Assembly (NCBI GenBank): GCA_964531385.1
Contig: CAZHGC010000007.1
Location: 1-64,000 of the forward strand
Origin: MGBC114079 sp964531385
GTDB lineage: Bacteria; Bacillota; Clostridia; Lachnospirales; CAG-274
DNA length: 64,000 nt
Direction of reading: 5' to 3'
Position 1 is the first letter of the stretch, and every line of letters starts with the position of its first letter. The notes under the pieces were generated by a model. It had not been told where the DNA came from and searched no databases. It saw only the letters and a program-made list of their open reading frames with translations. Below, one piece after another: positions 45,038 through 54,702 of the stretch. The position numbers and the translations under genes were made by a program.

Positions 45038-45457
45038 TTAAAGTTGTATAAATTCTTTTTCTTTAAAATTATCTTCCATTGTACATCTAACAGCCACACC
45101 GTTTTTCAAAACAAAAATCCTAAGCATTTCATCTCCAATTCCATTGGCTTTCCAATCTCTTAAAAATTGTCTTGACGGGTGTGTATAAATTTCAGTTTTA
45201 AGTTTGTCATCAAAAACTTCTTCCAAAACTCCTGTAACACGAACTTGAACTCCGTTTCCAAAGAAACTCATTTCAGCTTTCGGATTTTCTGAAATTTGTG
45301 CATAAACATCTTTGCTTGATGCCGTATGAAAAATAATTCCGTTCTCGTCCGCACGAAACAAAAGCATACCTCTAACCCTCGGCTGATCTTTTTCAACGGT
45401 TGCAAGATAAAATACAGGATTTTGGTTAAGCAACTCAAAAACTTCCTCTTTAGTCAT
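45038..45457 (-). CDS. Pyridoxamine 5'-phosphate oxidase family protein
   Basis: A split-barrel flavin-binding protein of 139 residues. Typical features: VFYLATVEKDQPRVRGMLLF at the N-terminus and AEMSFFGNGVQVRVTGVLEEV in the middle. Small members of this kind in Clostridia are general-stress or FMN-binding proteins and do not make PLP. The precise reaction is unknown. Start ATG 45457 follows AAAGGAG. Confidence 0.82.
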   Translation of the reverse strand: MTKEEVFELLNQNPVFYLATVEKDQPRVRGMLLFRADENGIIFHTASSKDVYAQISENPKAEMSFFGNGVQVRVTGVLEEVFDDKLKTEIYTHPSRQFLRDWKANGIGDEMLRIFVLKNGVAVRCTMEDNFKEKEFIQL

Positions 45458-45564
45458 AAAAAAATCTCCTTTCAACTTTATTTGTAATATTTTTTATCCT
45501 TACAACCATTATACAATCAAAAAATTTTTTTTAATATCAAATTCCAACAATATTGTTTCAAAAT

Positions 45565-46404
45565 TCAATCAAAATACATATCTTGATACATAGATGGCGT
45601 AACTCCAACACATTTTATAAAGCAAGAAGAAAAATGCGACGAACTGTTAAAACCGCACATCATTGCAACATCTGAAACAGAAACATTTTTTCTTTTCAAA
45701 AACACTTTTGAACGCTCAATCCTAACAGAAATTAAATATTCAAAAGGAGTTTTTCCCGTTTCAATTTTAAACTTTCTGTTAAAATTTGAAACCGACATAT
45801 GCCCAAGCTTTGCCAAATCGGAAACATTAATTTTTTCTGAAAAATGTTTTTCAATAAATTGTTGTGCTCTTGCAATAGAATAATCGGAAGAAACACCTCT
45901 CATATCGATTAAATCGCCCAAAACACTTCGTATAACCCAATGAACAATAATTGTCGCCTGACAATCAAGCGTAATCTCCGAATTTGCAACATTTTTGCTA
46001 TACTCAAAAGCAAATGTGTTCAAAGCTTTCAAAATATCTTTGCAAATTTCAAATTTCTTACATTCAAATTTCGGAATTTTATCGACATATAACAAATATT
46101 GGCTTTCAAAAAAATTTTTATCAATCAATAAACAGTAATAATCGATGTTATCACAATCGTTATGAGGAACATCTGGAGAATAAACAACTCCACCATAGTA
46201 TTTTTCTTCTTTTTGCTGTTTCAAAAAATAAATACAAACCATATAAGAAGGGTGAGAATGTCCTTCTTTTTTTGCATATCCACAACCTTCGGAAAACGGA
46301 ACAAAAATCCCCAATTTTTTTGAACATAACAATCAACATATTTAAGATGCTCTTCAACAATTCCGCCACCAACCAATTTTTTTTATAATTTCAAAATCTC
46401 TCAT
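45565..46404 (-). pseudogene. AraC-family regulator with two compensating frame disruptions near its N-terminus
   Basis: The C-terminal two thirds read cleanly as an AraC regulator: a cupin-like sensor segment (GIFVPFSEGCGYAKKEGHSHPSYMV) and two helix-turn-helix units ending in SVSDVAMMCGFNSSSHFSSCFIKCVGVTPSMYQ. The clean frame begins only at 46332 with no ribosome site. A proper start (GGGGGGAATTTATG, ATG 46404) lies in the same frame 72 bases upstream, but that frame meets TGA after 16 codons. The missing part (VEEHLKYVDCYVQKNWG) reads in another frame. One extra base near 46360 and one missing base near 46312 (an A7 then G4 run) would explain it. The cause may be real decay or sequencing error. 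Confidence 0.6.
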
Positions 46405-46423
46405 AAATTCCCCCCAAATTAAA

Positions 46424-46468
46424 AACACTAAATATGATTCACATATTTGTAAATCAATATTTAGTGTT
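46424..46468 (-). terminator. Long hairpin between the KDG kinase and AraC-type genes
   Basis: A perfect 12-bp outer stem (AACACTAAATAT and its complement) continues into eight more pairs around a four-base loop, with one bulge. It lies 17 bases past the kinase stop and is followed by T's on the minus strand, so it most likely terminates the kinase transcript. It also sits just upstream of the AraC ribosome site. Confidence 0.65.
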
Positions 46469-46485
46469 AAAAAACTTTGTAAAAA

Positions 46486-47514
46486 TTATCTGTTCATTTC
46501 GCTTTCGTTTCCGCTACTTTTGTGTGATGCAATAATACTTTCAATTTCTTCAAGACTGCTCGCCGGCATATCTCCGTAAATTGTGTTTTTAACAGCACTC
46601 ATAGCATTACCAAATTCAAGAGCTTTCTGAACATCATTATAATTTAAAATTCCAAACAAAGCCCCCGCAACATATGCGTCACCGCTACCAATTCTGTCAA
46701 CAACTTCAATGTTTTCATATTGAGGCTCTTCATAAAATTTCCCGTCAAAATAAATAATTGAACCAAAATTATGACGAGTTGGGCTAACAACACCCCTTCT
46801 TGTTGTCAAAACAATTTTACAATTATATTCTTCCGTATAACTTTTCATAATTTCTTGAAGAGTTCCCTCTTTTTGCATCATTCTTCTTGAAGTCTCCTCG
46901 GAAATAAACAAAATATCAATATACGGTAAAATGCTTTTAATTGTTTCTCTTGCTTCTTCTTCGCTCCAAAGGCTTGCACGATAGTTAACATCAAAAGAAA
47001 TTGCCGCACCTTTGGCTTTAAAATTTTTAATAAGTTCAATAGCTGTTTTTCTTAAATTTTTATTAAGTGCAAGAGTAATTCCGCTAACGTGAAAAAGCCT
47101 TGTTTTATCATAAATTTCAGGATTAATCTCAGTCAATTCCAAAGTTGTCATAGAAGAGTGAGCTCTGTCATAAACAACAGAAGATTTTCTCGGATAAGCA
47201 CCGCTTTCATAATAATAAATTCCAAGTCTCTTTTCATCACTTTCGTCATAAACAACATAATCGTCACTAACGTTTCCATATCTTATTTTATATTTAATAA
47301 AACGTCCAATTTTATTATCCGGAAGTTTCGTTATAATTGCAGTTCGAATTCCAAGAAACGCAGCCCCCGATGCAACGTTAAGTTCCGAACCTCCCGCATT
47401 CTTTTCAAAAACTTGCCCCTGAGAAATTTTTTCTTTATCCGGTGGAGATAATCTAAGCATAACTTCGCCAAAACTAATCAAATCAAATTTCTTGTTGTCT
47501 TGAATAAAATCCAT
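46486..47514 (-). CDS. PfkB-family sugar kinase, KDG kinase-like
   Basis: A ribokinase-fold enzyme of about 342 residues. Motifs: SFGEVMLRLSPP near the start (typical of 2-keto-3-deoxygluconate kinases), NAGGSELNVASGAAFLG, and the C-terminal signature DRIGSGDAYVAGALFG with the catalytic Asp. KDG is the product of hexuronate breakdown, which would connect to the GH28 gene at 1-2.5 kb; that link is inferred. Start ATG 47514 has AAAGGTGAG upstream. The gene precedes the AraC-type gene on the same strand, with a terminator between. Confidence 0.84.
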   Translation of the reverse strand: MDFIQDNKKFDLISFGEVMLRLSPPDKEKISQGQVFEKNAGGSELNVASGAAFLGIRTAIITKLPDNKIGRFIKYKIRYGNVSDDYVVYDESDEKRLGIYYYESGAYPRKSSVVYDRAHSSMTTLELTEINPEIYDKTRLFHVSGITLALNKNLRKTAIELIKNFKAKGAAISFDVNYRASLWSEEEARETIKSILPYIDILFISEETSRRMMQKEGTLQEIMKSYTEEYNCKIVLTTRRGVVSPTRHNFGSIIYFDGKFYEEPQYENIEVVDRIGSGDAYVAGALFGILNYNDVQKALEFGNAMSAVKNTIYGDMPASSLEEIESIIASHKSSGNESEMNR

Positions 47515-47640
47515 AATAAAACTCACCTTTCTTAATTTTCTCTCATTTTTTTAATTTATAAAATGACGACTCAAAAATTTTGAACACGCCAAATTAAAAC
47601 ATAACAAACCATTTTCAAAAATTATCGTTTATAAAAATAA

Positions 47641-48639
47641 TTATTGAGGAAATCCAACTTTCTTTTTAACTTTTCTAAGAGTTTTGTTTGCAAAATAAGA
47701 AGCCTTTTCCGCACCCTCTTTAATAACCGAATCTATATAAGCTTTGTCGGCAGAAAGTTCTTTATATTTTTCCTGAATAGGTTTAATTTCCTCAATAACA
47801 GCTTCGGCAACAGCTTCTTTAAAAGCACCATAACCAACGCCTTTAAACTCTTTTTCCGCCTCTTGAGCTGTTTTTCCGGAAACAGCCCCATAAATATTCA
47901 AAAGATTGCTGATTCCCGGCTTATCCTCACCAAGTCTAACTTCGTTGTCCGAATCCGTAACGCTCTTTTTAATTTTGTTTCTAATCAAATTCAAATCGTC
48001 TAAAAGATAAATAACATTGTTTTCGTTGTCACTTTCAGACTTTGACATTTTTTTTTCAGGATTTTGAAGCCCCATAATTCTTGCACCAACCTTAGGAATA
48101 TAAGCTTCCGGAACTTTAAACACATCACCGTAAATATTGTTAAATCTCTCGGCAATATCTCTGCAAATTTCAAGATGTTGCCTTTGGTCTTCACCAACAG
48201 GCACAACGTCTGTTTGATAAAGCAAAATATCCGCCGCCATTAAAACAGGATAAGTAAAAAGCCCCGAATTTATGTTTTCGGAATGTTTTGAAGATTTTTC
48301 TTTAAATTGTGTCATTCTGTTAAGTTCGCCCATATAAGTAAAACAATTCAAAATCCAAGAAAGCTCTGCATGAGCCGAAACGTCCGACTGATAATAAATA
48401 ACATTTTTTTCCGGTTCAAGTCCAATCGCAATAAAAAGAGTAAGCAAATCTCTCGATTTTTTTCTCAAAACTGCGGGGTCTTGTCTAACAGTAATTGCGT
48501 GCATATTTGCAATGCTAAAAATACAATCAAAATCATCTTTAAGATTTTTCCAATTTTTCAAAGCACCAATATAGTTTCCCAAAGATGGATACCCCGAAGG
48601 TTGCATCGCACTGTAAATAATTTTCTTTTGCTCTGTCAT
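47641..48639 (-). CDS. trpS: Tryptophanyl-tRNA synthetase
   Basis: Charges tRNA-Trp. A class I synthetase of 332 residues. The HIGH-like motif is in PSLGNYIGALKNW and KMSKS in EKKMSKSESDNEN. Start ATG 48639 follows GAGGAG at ten bases. No T-box leader is visible upstream, unlike many clostridial synthetase genes. Confidence 0.96.
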   Translation of the reverse strand: MTEQKKIIYSAMQPSGYPSLGNYIGALKNWKNLKDDFDCIFSIANMHAITVRQDPAVLRKKSRDLLTLFIAIGLEPEKNVIYYQSDVSAHAELSWILNCFTYMGELNRMTQFKEKSSKHSENINSGLFTYPVLMAADILLYQTDVVPVGEDQRQHLEICRDIAERFNNIYGDVFKVPEAYIPKVGARIMGLQNPEKKMSKSESDNENNVIYLLDDLNLIRNKIKKSVTDSDNEVRLGEDKPGISNLLNIYGAVSGKTAQEAEKEFKGVGYGAFKEAVAEAVIEEIKPIQEKYKELSADKAYIDSVIKEGAEKASYFANKTLRKVKKKVGFPQ

Positions 48640-48756
48640 AAAATTTTCACTCCTCAATTTTCCAAGCTGTAGTATAAGCAAAGTTTTGCGTTTTCAGCCG
48701 TTCTTTGTCAAATCTAAAAACCTAACACACTCATTTTTTTGCATCAAATTTTCAAG

Positions 48757-49854
48757 TTATTTCTTTATAGTTTTATCATCATTAACTTTGTCAACATTTT
48801 TTTCGAGCTTTCGAATAACATCTTTGTCTCTTTCTTTTTCAAAAACATTATCTTTTCCGCTAACAATAACAAAATCATTGTCAACAAGTACGTTTTTGTT
48901 AAAAATTTCTGAAAAAGAGCCAAGCTCCAAATAAGAATATTCGTTAATAATTTTAAACGCTTCCGGAAGTTTAACAAGTTCTTCCTTATCACCGTTTTTT
49001 GTAACAATAACATCGTCTTTGTTCAAAGCAAAAACCGCATTAATGCCATTATACGAAACCGTAAGTTTTTTATCTTCTCCGCTCCAGTTTGCTTCTCCTC
49101 CAAAAACAGACAAAATTGCCTTAACAGGGATAAAAACTTTGCCTTGTTCAAAAATAGGAACAATTTTTAAATTGCTTTCATCGATTTTAACGTTTTTAGA
49201 ATTAAAAAACACCGATGGATTTTCTTTTTCAAAAATAAAAACATTTCTAATTTTAAATTTTTCAATAATCTCATCAATAAGAGTTTTTTCTTCTTCCGCA
49301 TCAAAAGTATATTCCTTATTGCTTATAATAATAACGTCTCTGTCAAAAAAAACATTTTTATCAAAAGCCTGTGCAACAATTTTTGCCGGAACATATGCGA
49401 CATTATCGATTATTTTAACACTTTTGTCAATTAACTCTTCTTTTTCATCGATATTATCAACAATTCTTATTTTGTCTCCGCCTTCTTTCAATATAACAGC
49501 TTTGTTGTTATATCTCAAAGTAATTTCACGCAAATCATTGTCCCACGATACGTCTCCTTTAAAAACGGAAGAAAACAATTTTGCCGGAATATATGCGGTT
49601 TCATCAACTATTTTCGGAACAATCAATTCGTTTTTTTCATCAATCGAAAACAATTTATCATTCATAAGAACCGATGAGCTTCCAACTTTAAAAGCTGCCG
49701 AATTTTGCATTTTGTCAAATTGCGGAACATCAACTTCAACAGTCTGAACTTGTGAAATCGCCTCATCATTACTGCCCTCAATTTGAATAAAAAGAACAAT
49801 ACATAAAACTATAAAATAAGCAATTATAATATTTACAACAAGCTTATTCTTCAT
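48757..49854 (-). CDS. Membrane-anchored CuAO_N1-repeat protein
   Basis: A protein of 365 residues with a single N-terminal hydrophobic segment (about 5-24) followed by at least three CuAO_N1-type repeats: DETAYIPAKLFSSVFKGDVSW, DNVAYVPAKIVAQAF and QGKVFIPVKAILSVFGGEANW. The C-terminus is rich in Lys and Asp. The domain is a surface module without catalysis in this context. It lies about 115 bases downstream of the M23 hydrolase on the same strand and may share its transcript. It is a distant relative of the CuAO protein at 8.4 kb. Confidence 0.75.
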   Translation of the reverse strand: MKNKLVVNIIIAYFIVLCIVLFIQIEGSNDEAISQVQTVEVDVPQFDKMQNSAAFKVGSSSVLMNDKLFSIDEKNELIVPKIVDETAYIPAKLFSSVFKGDVSWDNDLREITLRYNNKAVILKEGGDKIRIVDNIDEKEELIDKSVKIIDNVAYVPAKIVAQAFDKNVFFDRDVIIISNKEYTFDAEEEKTLIDEIIEKFKIRNVFIFEKENPSVFFNSKNVKIDESNLKIVPIFEQGKVFIPVKAILSVFGGEANWSGEDKKLTVSYNGINAVFALNKDDVIVTKNGDKEELVKLPEAFKIINEYSYLELGSFSEIFNKNVLVDNDFVIVSGKDNVFEKERDKDVIRKLEKNVDKVNDDKTIKK

Positions 49855-49967
49855 AGAATAAACCTCCTAATCAAGTTTATAACCTAAAATATTTGTATTC
49901 AAAAAAAATAACTCGCTTGAAACATAATTTTTCCGAAACCGACAAAACAGCTTCGGAAAAATCAAAT

Positions 49968-51263
49968 TTATTTCAAATAAGGTGTTGGGTCTGTCGGAAT
50001 ACCATTAACACGAACTTCAAAATGTAAATGAACTCCTGTTGAATATCCCGTTGTTCCCGCCTTTGCAATAACTTGTCCTCTCTTAACTTCATCGCCAACA
50101 TTAACGCAAAGACTTGAATTGTGTCCATATAACGTACTCGTACCGTCGCCATGGTCAATAATAACTGTGTTGCCATATCCGCCCCTTGTTCCGGAATAAA
50201 TAACAGTTCCGCTTGCCGCAGCAACAATGTCCGTATTCATAGTCGCTTTAAGGTCAAGCCCCGAATGTAGTTCGCTCGTTCCGCTAATCGGGCTGGATCT
50301 GTATCCATATGTATCGTTCGGTGCATATCCGCTATATGCCGGAACAGGATATTGCATCTTTCCGTTATTTGTTTGAGTATATGTCTTCGAAGAACTGCTG
50401 TTTTGGCTTGAAGAGCTGTTATTGTTTGATTTGCTCGAAGAGCTGTTTGCTTTCGATGAATTTGCTGCCTTTTGAGCTGCCGCTTTTTCTGCCGCTGCCT
50501 TTCTTGCCGCCTCTTTTCTTGCCGCCGCAAGCCTTTGTTGTTCTCTCTTAATAAGGTTTTCAATATCTTTGTCCGCATCTTTCAAATCTTGAAGCTTTTG
50601 AAGATATTTCTTTTCGTCAGACGACAATTTTTTAACCATTTCTTGCTTTTCTTCAATTCGTTTGTCAAGAACTTTCTTTTTTTCTTCCTGCTCTTTTGAA
50701 AGCCTTTCAATATCTTGCTTTTCCTGCTTTATATTAGCAATGGCATCTTGAATTGTTTTTTCGGTTGCCTCATATTCTTCAATAATTTTTTGGTCAAATT
50801 CAACAATTCGTTCAATGTACTCAAGCCTTTTCAAAAAGTCCGAAAAATCTTGCGATTCAAGAACAATTTCCAAATATCCCGCCGTTCCGCTTTCATACAT
50901 AACACGAACACGCTGTTTCAAGGTTTCAAATTGATTTTCCTTGCTTGCGGTTGCATTTTTCAAATCTTGTTCGTTTTTTTCAAGGCTCTTTTTTGTCTGT
51001 TCAAGCTTTTCGGTAAGAGCGTTAAGTTCATTCAAAACAACGTTAAGCTCCGAATCGAGTTTTTCAACTTCTTTAAGAACATCGCTTTTTTCTTTTTGAG
51101 TTCCATCAAGGGAACTTTGCGTTTTTTCACTTTGGCTTTTAATTTCCTGCTGTTCTTTTTTAAGCTGAGAAACGCTCTTGTCCGCATAAACCGACATACT
51201 AAAAGAAACGCCGATTGCCAAAAAAACAGCAAAAAATGCCTTTTTGGAAATAGTCTTTTTCAA
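49968..51263 (-). CDS. M23 peptidoglycan hydrolase with coiled coil (EnvC/PcsB-like)
   Basis: A secreted cell-wall endopeptidase of 431 residues. A signal peptide (about 1-27) is followed by a long coiled coil (about 30-240), an Ala/Lys-rich then Ser/Asn-rich linker, and a C-terminal LytM domain with zinc motifs HSGLD and HLHFE. This architecture is that of EnvC and PcsB/CwlO partners, which FtsEX activates. The genes lie directly after ftsE-ftsX, which supports that role. The start is TTG 51263 with AAAGGA nine bases upstream. Interaction with FtsX is inferred from context. Confidence 0.9.
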   Translation of the reverse strand: MKKTISKKAFFAVFLAIGVSFSMSVYADKSVSQLKKEQQEIKSQSEKTQSSLDGTQKEKSDVLKEVEKLDSELNVVLNELNALTEKLEQTKKSLEKNEQDLKNATASKENQFETLKQRVRVMYESGTAGYLEIVLESQDFSDFLKRLEYIERIVEFDQKIIEEYEATEKTIQDAIANIKQEKQDIERLSKEQEEKKKVLDKRIEEKQEMVKKLSSDEKKYLQKLQDLKDADKDIENLIKREQQRLAAARKEAARKAAAEKAAAQKAANSSKANSSSSKSNNNSSSSQNSSSSKTYTQTNNGKMQYPVPAYSGYAPNDTYGYRSSPISGTSELHSGLDLKATMNTDIVAAASGTVIYSGTRGGYGNTVIIDHGDGTSTLYGHNSSLCVNVGDEVKRGQVIAKAGTTGYSTGVHLHFEVRVNGIPTDPTPYLK

Positions 51264-51343
51264 AATTTCAAATCCTTTCCGCCCTCAAACATTTTTTTAC
51301 AAAACGCAAATTTCAAAGGCAAATTATATAAAGTACAACAATT

Positions 51344-52444
51344 TTAAACATTCAAATGTCTTCTGACAGAAGTAATGCTTCCCAAAGCTCCAATTCCCGC
51401 TCCAAGAATTAAAGAAATAGGAATAATAACTGAAAAAATTTCCGAACTCGGGCTAAGTTCAAACAATTTTTGCAAAATAGAAAATTTATCATACATCAAA
51501 TTAACAATTTTATCATATGAAAGCCAACTGACAATACAAGGTATAATCGCCCCCGTAATGCCAATAAGAATTCCCTCAACAACAAAAGGCCCTCTAATAA
51601 ACTTGTCAGTAGCCCCAACATATTTCATAATGTTAATTTCATTTCTTCTAACAAAAACCGTAAGTTTTATAGTGTTAACAATAATACCCGTTGCAACAAC
51701 AGCCATAATAATTATAAGCATAAAACTCATAGCCCTAACGGTGTTTTTAATTGCAGCAAACGAATCTGCCATAGACTGCGAATCTCTGATTTTTTCAATT
51801 CCAATATATTTATAACCGCTTGCTCCAATAGTGCTGATTTCTGCGTTTTTATATTCTTCAAGCGAAACCCCCGAAGAATCTTTAACATTGCTTTCTTCCG
51901 AAACAACCTCGCTTGAAACCTCCAAATTTTGAACATTTCCGTTCTCGGAATTAAATTTTTGCTCAACATTTTTAGAAACAATTTCCGTTTCAAATTCTTT
52001 TTGAATTTCTTTAACCGCTTCAACAACAGCCCTTTGATTTTCAGGGCTGTCAATATATAAATCAAATGAACGCGGAAAAGGATTATCTTTTTCAAGTCCG
52101 TCCAAAAAACCGCTGTCGTTCCAAGTTTCTTTTGCCCGTTTCATAGCTTCGTCTTTTGAAATATATTTAACATCGGAAACGTGTGAAACAGCCCTAAGCT
52201 TTTGTTCAAGAGCCGAAACATCTTGATCATTATTTTGGTCTCCAATAAAAACGGAAATGCTAATTTTCGTTTCAAGTTGGTCAAGAAGATAACTTATATT
52301 TTCAACAATGCAAAGAGATATGATAAGTATGAAAACACAAGCCATAACGGTAATAATTGCCGCAAGGCTCATAAGCCTGTTTTTAAAAAGGCCCGAAACT
52401 CCTTCTTTAATTTGATATTTCAAAGTTCTAAATTTCATCATCAT
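51344..52444 (-). CDS. ftsX: Cell division protein FtsX with enlarged extracellular domain
   Basis: Membrane partner of FtsE that transmits ATPase cycles to the M23 hydrolase outside. About 366 residues against roughly 300 usual. Helix 1 is at about 25-50, then an extracellular domain that includes an extra Ser/Glu/Val-rich stretch of about 70 residues (around EVSSEVVSEESNVKDSSG), then three C-terminal helices. Three adjacent ATGs (52444, 52441, 52438) lie inside the last codons of ftsE, so the genes overlap. The first residues MKFRTLKYQIKEG match the family. Confidence 0.92.
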   Translation of the reverse strand: MMMKFRTLKYQIKEGVSGLFKNRLMSLAAIITVMACVFILIISLCIVENISYLLDQLETKISISVFIGDQNNDQDVSALEQKLRAVSHVSDVKYISKDEAMKRAKETWNDSGFLDGLEKDNPFPRSFDLYIDSPENQRAVVEAVKEIQKEFETEIVSKNVEQKFNSENGNVQNLEVSSEVVSEESNVKDSSGVSLEEYKNAEISTIGASGYKYIGIEKIRDSQSMADSFAAIKNTVRAMSFMLIIIMAVVATGIIVNTIKLTVFVRRNEINIMKYVGATDKFIRGPFVVEGILIGITGAIIPCIVSWLSYDKIVNLMYDKFSILQKLFELSPSSEIFSVIIPISLILGAGIGALGSITSVRRHLNV

Positions 52445-53114
52445 ACCCGCCTTCTCTAACATCTCTAAGCATAACGCCTTTTTTAAGAGTAATAACCCTC
52501 TTTTTCATAGCGTCAACAATCTCTCTTGCGTGGGTTGCAACAACAACCGTCGTTCCTCGCATATTAATATCTTTCAAAAGATTGGTAATTTCCCAAGCTG
52601 TATCCGGGTCAAGGTTTCCCGTTGGCTCGTCAGCAAGCAAAATAGGCGGTTTGTTAATAATCGCTCTTGCAAGAGCAACCCTCTGCTGTTCGCCTCCGGA
52701 AAGTTGGTTTGGATAAGCTCTCGCCTTTTTGCTAAGCCCAACCATGGAAATAACCGCAGGAACGGTTCTTCTAATTTCTCTCGGAGTTGCCTCAACAACT
52801 TGCATAGCAAAAGCAATGTTGTCATAAACTGTTTTACTTGGCAAAAGCCTAAAATCTTGAAAAACAACACCCATCTTTCTTCTCAAAAAAGGAATTTCTT
52901 TGCGAGAAAGTTGAGTAATATCAGCATTATTAATAAAAATCTTTCCCGAAGTCGGTTCAACCTCTTTAAGAAGAGCTTTAAGCAAAGTTGATTTTCCCGA
53001 ACCGCTCGACCCGACAATAAAAACAAATTCACCCTTTTCAATATCAAGAGATATGTTTTTCAAAGCCTGAGAGCCGTTATCATAAATTTTCGTCACATTC
53101 TGCAAACTTATCAA
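52428..53114 (-). CDS. ftsE: Cell division ATP-binding protein FtsE
   Basis: ABC ATPase that pairs with FtsX at the septum or cell wall. It has about 228 residues. Walker A GSSGSGKST, Q-loop VFQDFRLLPSKTVYDN (typical of FtsE), signature LSGGEQQR, Walker B LLADEPTGNLDP and switch His THAREIV. I choose the TTG at 53114: AGGAAGAG lies four bases upstream and the product then begins MISLQNVTKIYDNG as in other FtsE. It overlaps ftsX by about 17 bases. Confidence 0.95.
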   Translation of the reverse strand: MISLQNVTKIYDNGSQALKNISLDIEKGEFVFIVGSSGSGKSTLLKALLKEVEPTSGKIFINNADITQLSRKEIPFLRRKMGVVFQDFRLLPSKTVYDNIAFAMQVVEATPREIRRTVPAVISMVGLSKKARAYPNQLSGGEQQRVALARAIINKPPILLADEPTGNLDPDTAWEITNLLKDINMRGTTVVVATHAREIVDAMKKRVITLKKGVMLRDVREGGYDDEI

Positions 53115-53135
53115 TACGCTCTTCCTTTCCAAAAA

Positions 53136-54236
53136 TTAATACATAAAATTATCTTTGTATGCCATATATTTGCTAACCATAAGCATAATTTTGAAAATAA
53201 TCGCATCATCAAAATTACGCAAATCAAGCCCCGTCATTTTCTGAAGCTTGTCAAGTCTGTAAACAAGAGTATTTCTGTGAATATAAAGCTGTCTCGAAGT
53301 TTCCGAAACATTAAGATTATTTTCAAAGAATTTGTTAACTGTAATAAGAGTTTCCTCATCAAATTGGTCCATAGACAATCCGTGAAGAACTTCGTTTATA
53401 AACATTCTGCACAAAGGTGTCGGAAGTTGGTAAATAAGGCGTCCAATTCCAAGCTGTTCATAATTAACAATGCTCTTGCTTTCTTCAAAAATCTTTCCAA
53501 CCTCCAAAGCCATTTTGGCTTCTTTATAAGAAGATGAAACATTTTTAAGGTCAAAAACAACCGTACCGATAGCAATGTAAACGTTGCTCATAGCTTCAGC
53601 GGCAAGGGTATCATAAATTGAATTTGCAATACTTTGAATTTCCTCTTTTTCCTCTGCCTCGTCTTTTTCTTTAAGCTCCTTAACAAGAATAATGCTTTTT
53701 TCGTCAACAGCTGTAACAAAATCTTTTCCCTTTGCTGGAAAAATGCTTCTAACAATTTCAACAACATTCAAATCCTTGTCAATTTCCGTTTCAATAAGAT
53801 AAACAATTCTCCTAACGTTGTTTTCAATATGAAGTTTCTTTGCTCTGCTGTAAATATCAACAAGCAAAAGATTATCAAGCAAAAGATTTTTAATAAAATT
53901 ATCCCTGTCATATCTTTCTTTGTATGCAACCAATAAACTTTGAATTTGAAAAGCGGTAATTTTTCCAATCCTATATGTTTCGTCATCTTCACCTTTTGTC
54001 AAAACAACATACTCTGTGTTTCCGCTGTCAAAAACTTTAAAATAATGATAACCTTGAACGAGCTGAGTTTCCGCAGGGCTCGCAACAAAAAGTTCAATCC
54101 TGTCAATAGTTGAATTTAACAAATCTTCTTCTGTTGTTGCAACAATCTTTCCTTCTCTTTCCGCAACGCTGAATTCTCTTCTCGTTATATTTTTCAAGCC
54201 ATCAATAGTGTTCTGTAAAATTTGGTTGGAAATCAT
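53136..54236 (-). CDS. CdaR/PucR-family transcriptional regulator
   Basis: A regulator of 366 residues with the C-terminal PucR helix-turn-helix: NLNVSETSRQLYIHRNTLVYRLDKLQ. The middle contains a CdaR GGDEF-like fold (VYIAIGTVVFDLKNVSSSYKEAKMALEVG). The family includes regulators of sugar diacid and purine use. It lies immediately upstream of ftsE on the same strand (21 bases), so here it may belong to the division operon; its ligand is unknown. AAAGGAGTG precedes the ATG. Confidence 0.85.
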   Translation of the reverse strand: MISNQILQNTIDGLKNITRREFSVAEREGKIVATTEEDLLNSTIDRIELFVASPAETQLVQGYHYFKVFDSGNTEYVVLTKGEDDETYRIGKITAFQIQSLLVAYKERYDRDNFIKNLLLDNLLLVDIYSRAKKLHIENNVRRIVYLIETEIDKDLNVVEIVRSIFPAKGKDFVTAVDEKSIILVKELKEKDEAEEKEEIQSIANSIYDTLAAEAMSNVYIAIGTVVFDLKNVSSSYKEAKMALEVGKIFEESKSIVNYEQLGIGRLIYQLPTPLCRMFINEVLHGLSMDQFDEETLITVNKFFENNLNVSETSRQLYIHRNTLVYRLDKLQKMTGLDLRNFDDAIIFKIMLMVSKYMAYKDNFMY

Positions 54237-54702
54237 ACTTTCACTCCTTTAGTCAATTAATTCACGAACGCTCTGTGTTCTTGGCACATTTATAATGCCC
54301 AAAGCTATATCTGCGTCAAGACATAACTACACTTATTTATATTGTACAACAAATTTTCAAAAAATAAAAGGGTATTCTGTAAAATATACTAAATTTTTTT
54401 TAAAAAATTAAAATATCAAATTTCAAATTCATTTTTTCAAATATGTAAAACAAAAATATGCTTTTCAAACTTCCAAAATGACAAAAAACCGCCCAAATAA
54501 TCAGAACAAAATCGCATAATTACAGTCTTACATTTCAAAACCGTTTTCATAACTGTTCAAAAAAAACATTTTTTAAAACAACCTGTCGCATTTTATTTCA
54601 AAAACACTTTATAAGTCGCAACATATATGCTATAATGGATAATGACAATTTATACAAAGATTTAAAAATTGCAAATTGCTTTTCATTAAGGGGGCATAAT
54701 AA
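54237..54702. promoter_or_regulatory. Divergent promoter region of the CdaR-like gene and zapA
   Basis: For zapA: TTTATA (54608-54613), 17 bp, TATAAT (54631-54636) with an extended TG before the -10. For the CdaR-like gene: TTGACG (54314-54319) and TATAAA (54289-54294) on the minus strand, 19 bp apart, a weaker call. The 270 bp between are AT-rich with no gene or clear structure. Confidence 0.5.

Noticed and set aside
48640..48756. T-box leader upstream of trpS
   Set aside because: The 117 bp hold no GGTGGNACCGCG-like antiterminator element.
54281..54300. Sigma-54-like TTGGCAC followed by TGC upstream of the CdaR-like gene
   Set aside because: The distance between the GG and GC elements is wrong by about two bases and TTGC is incomplete.
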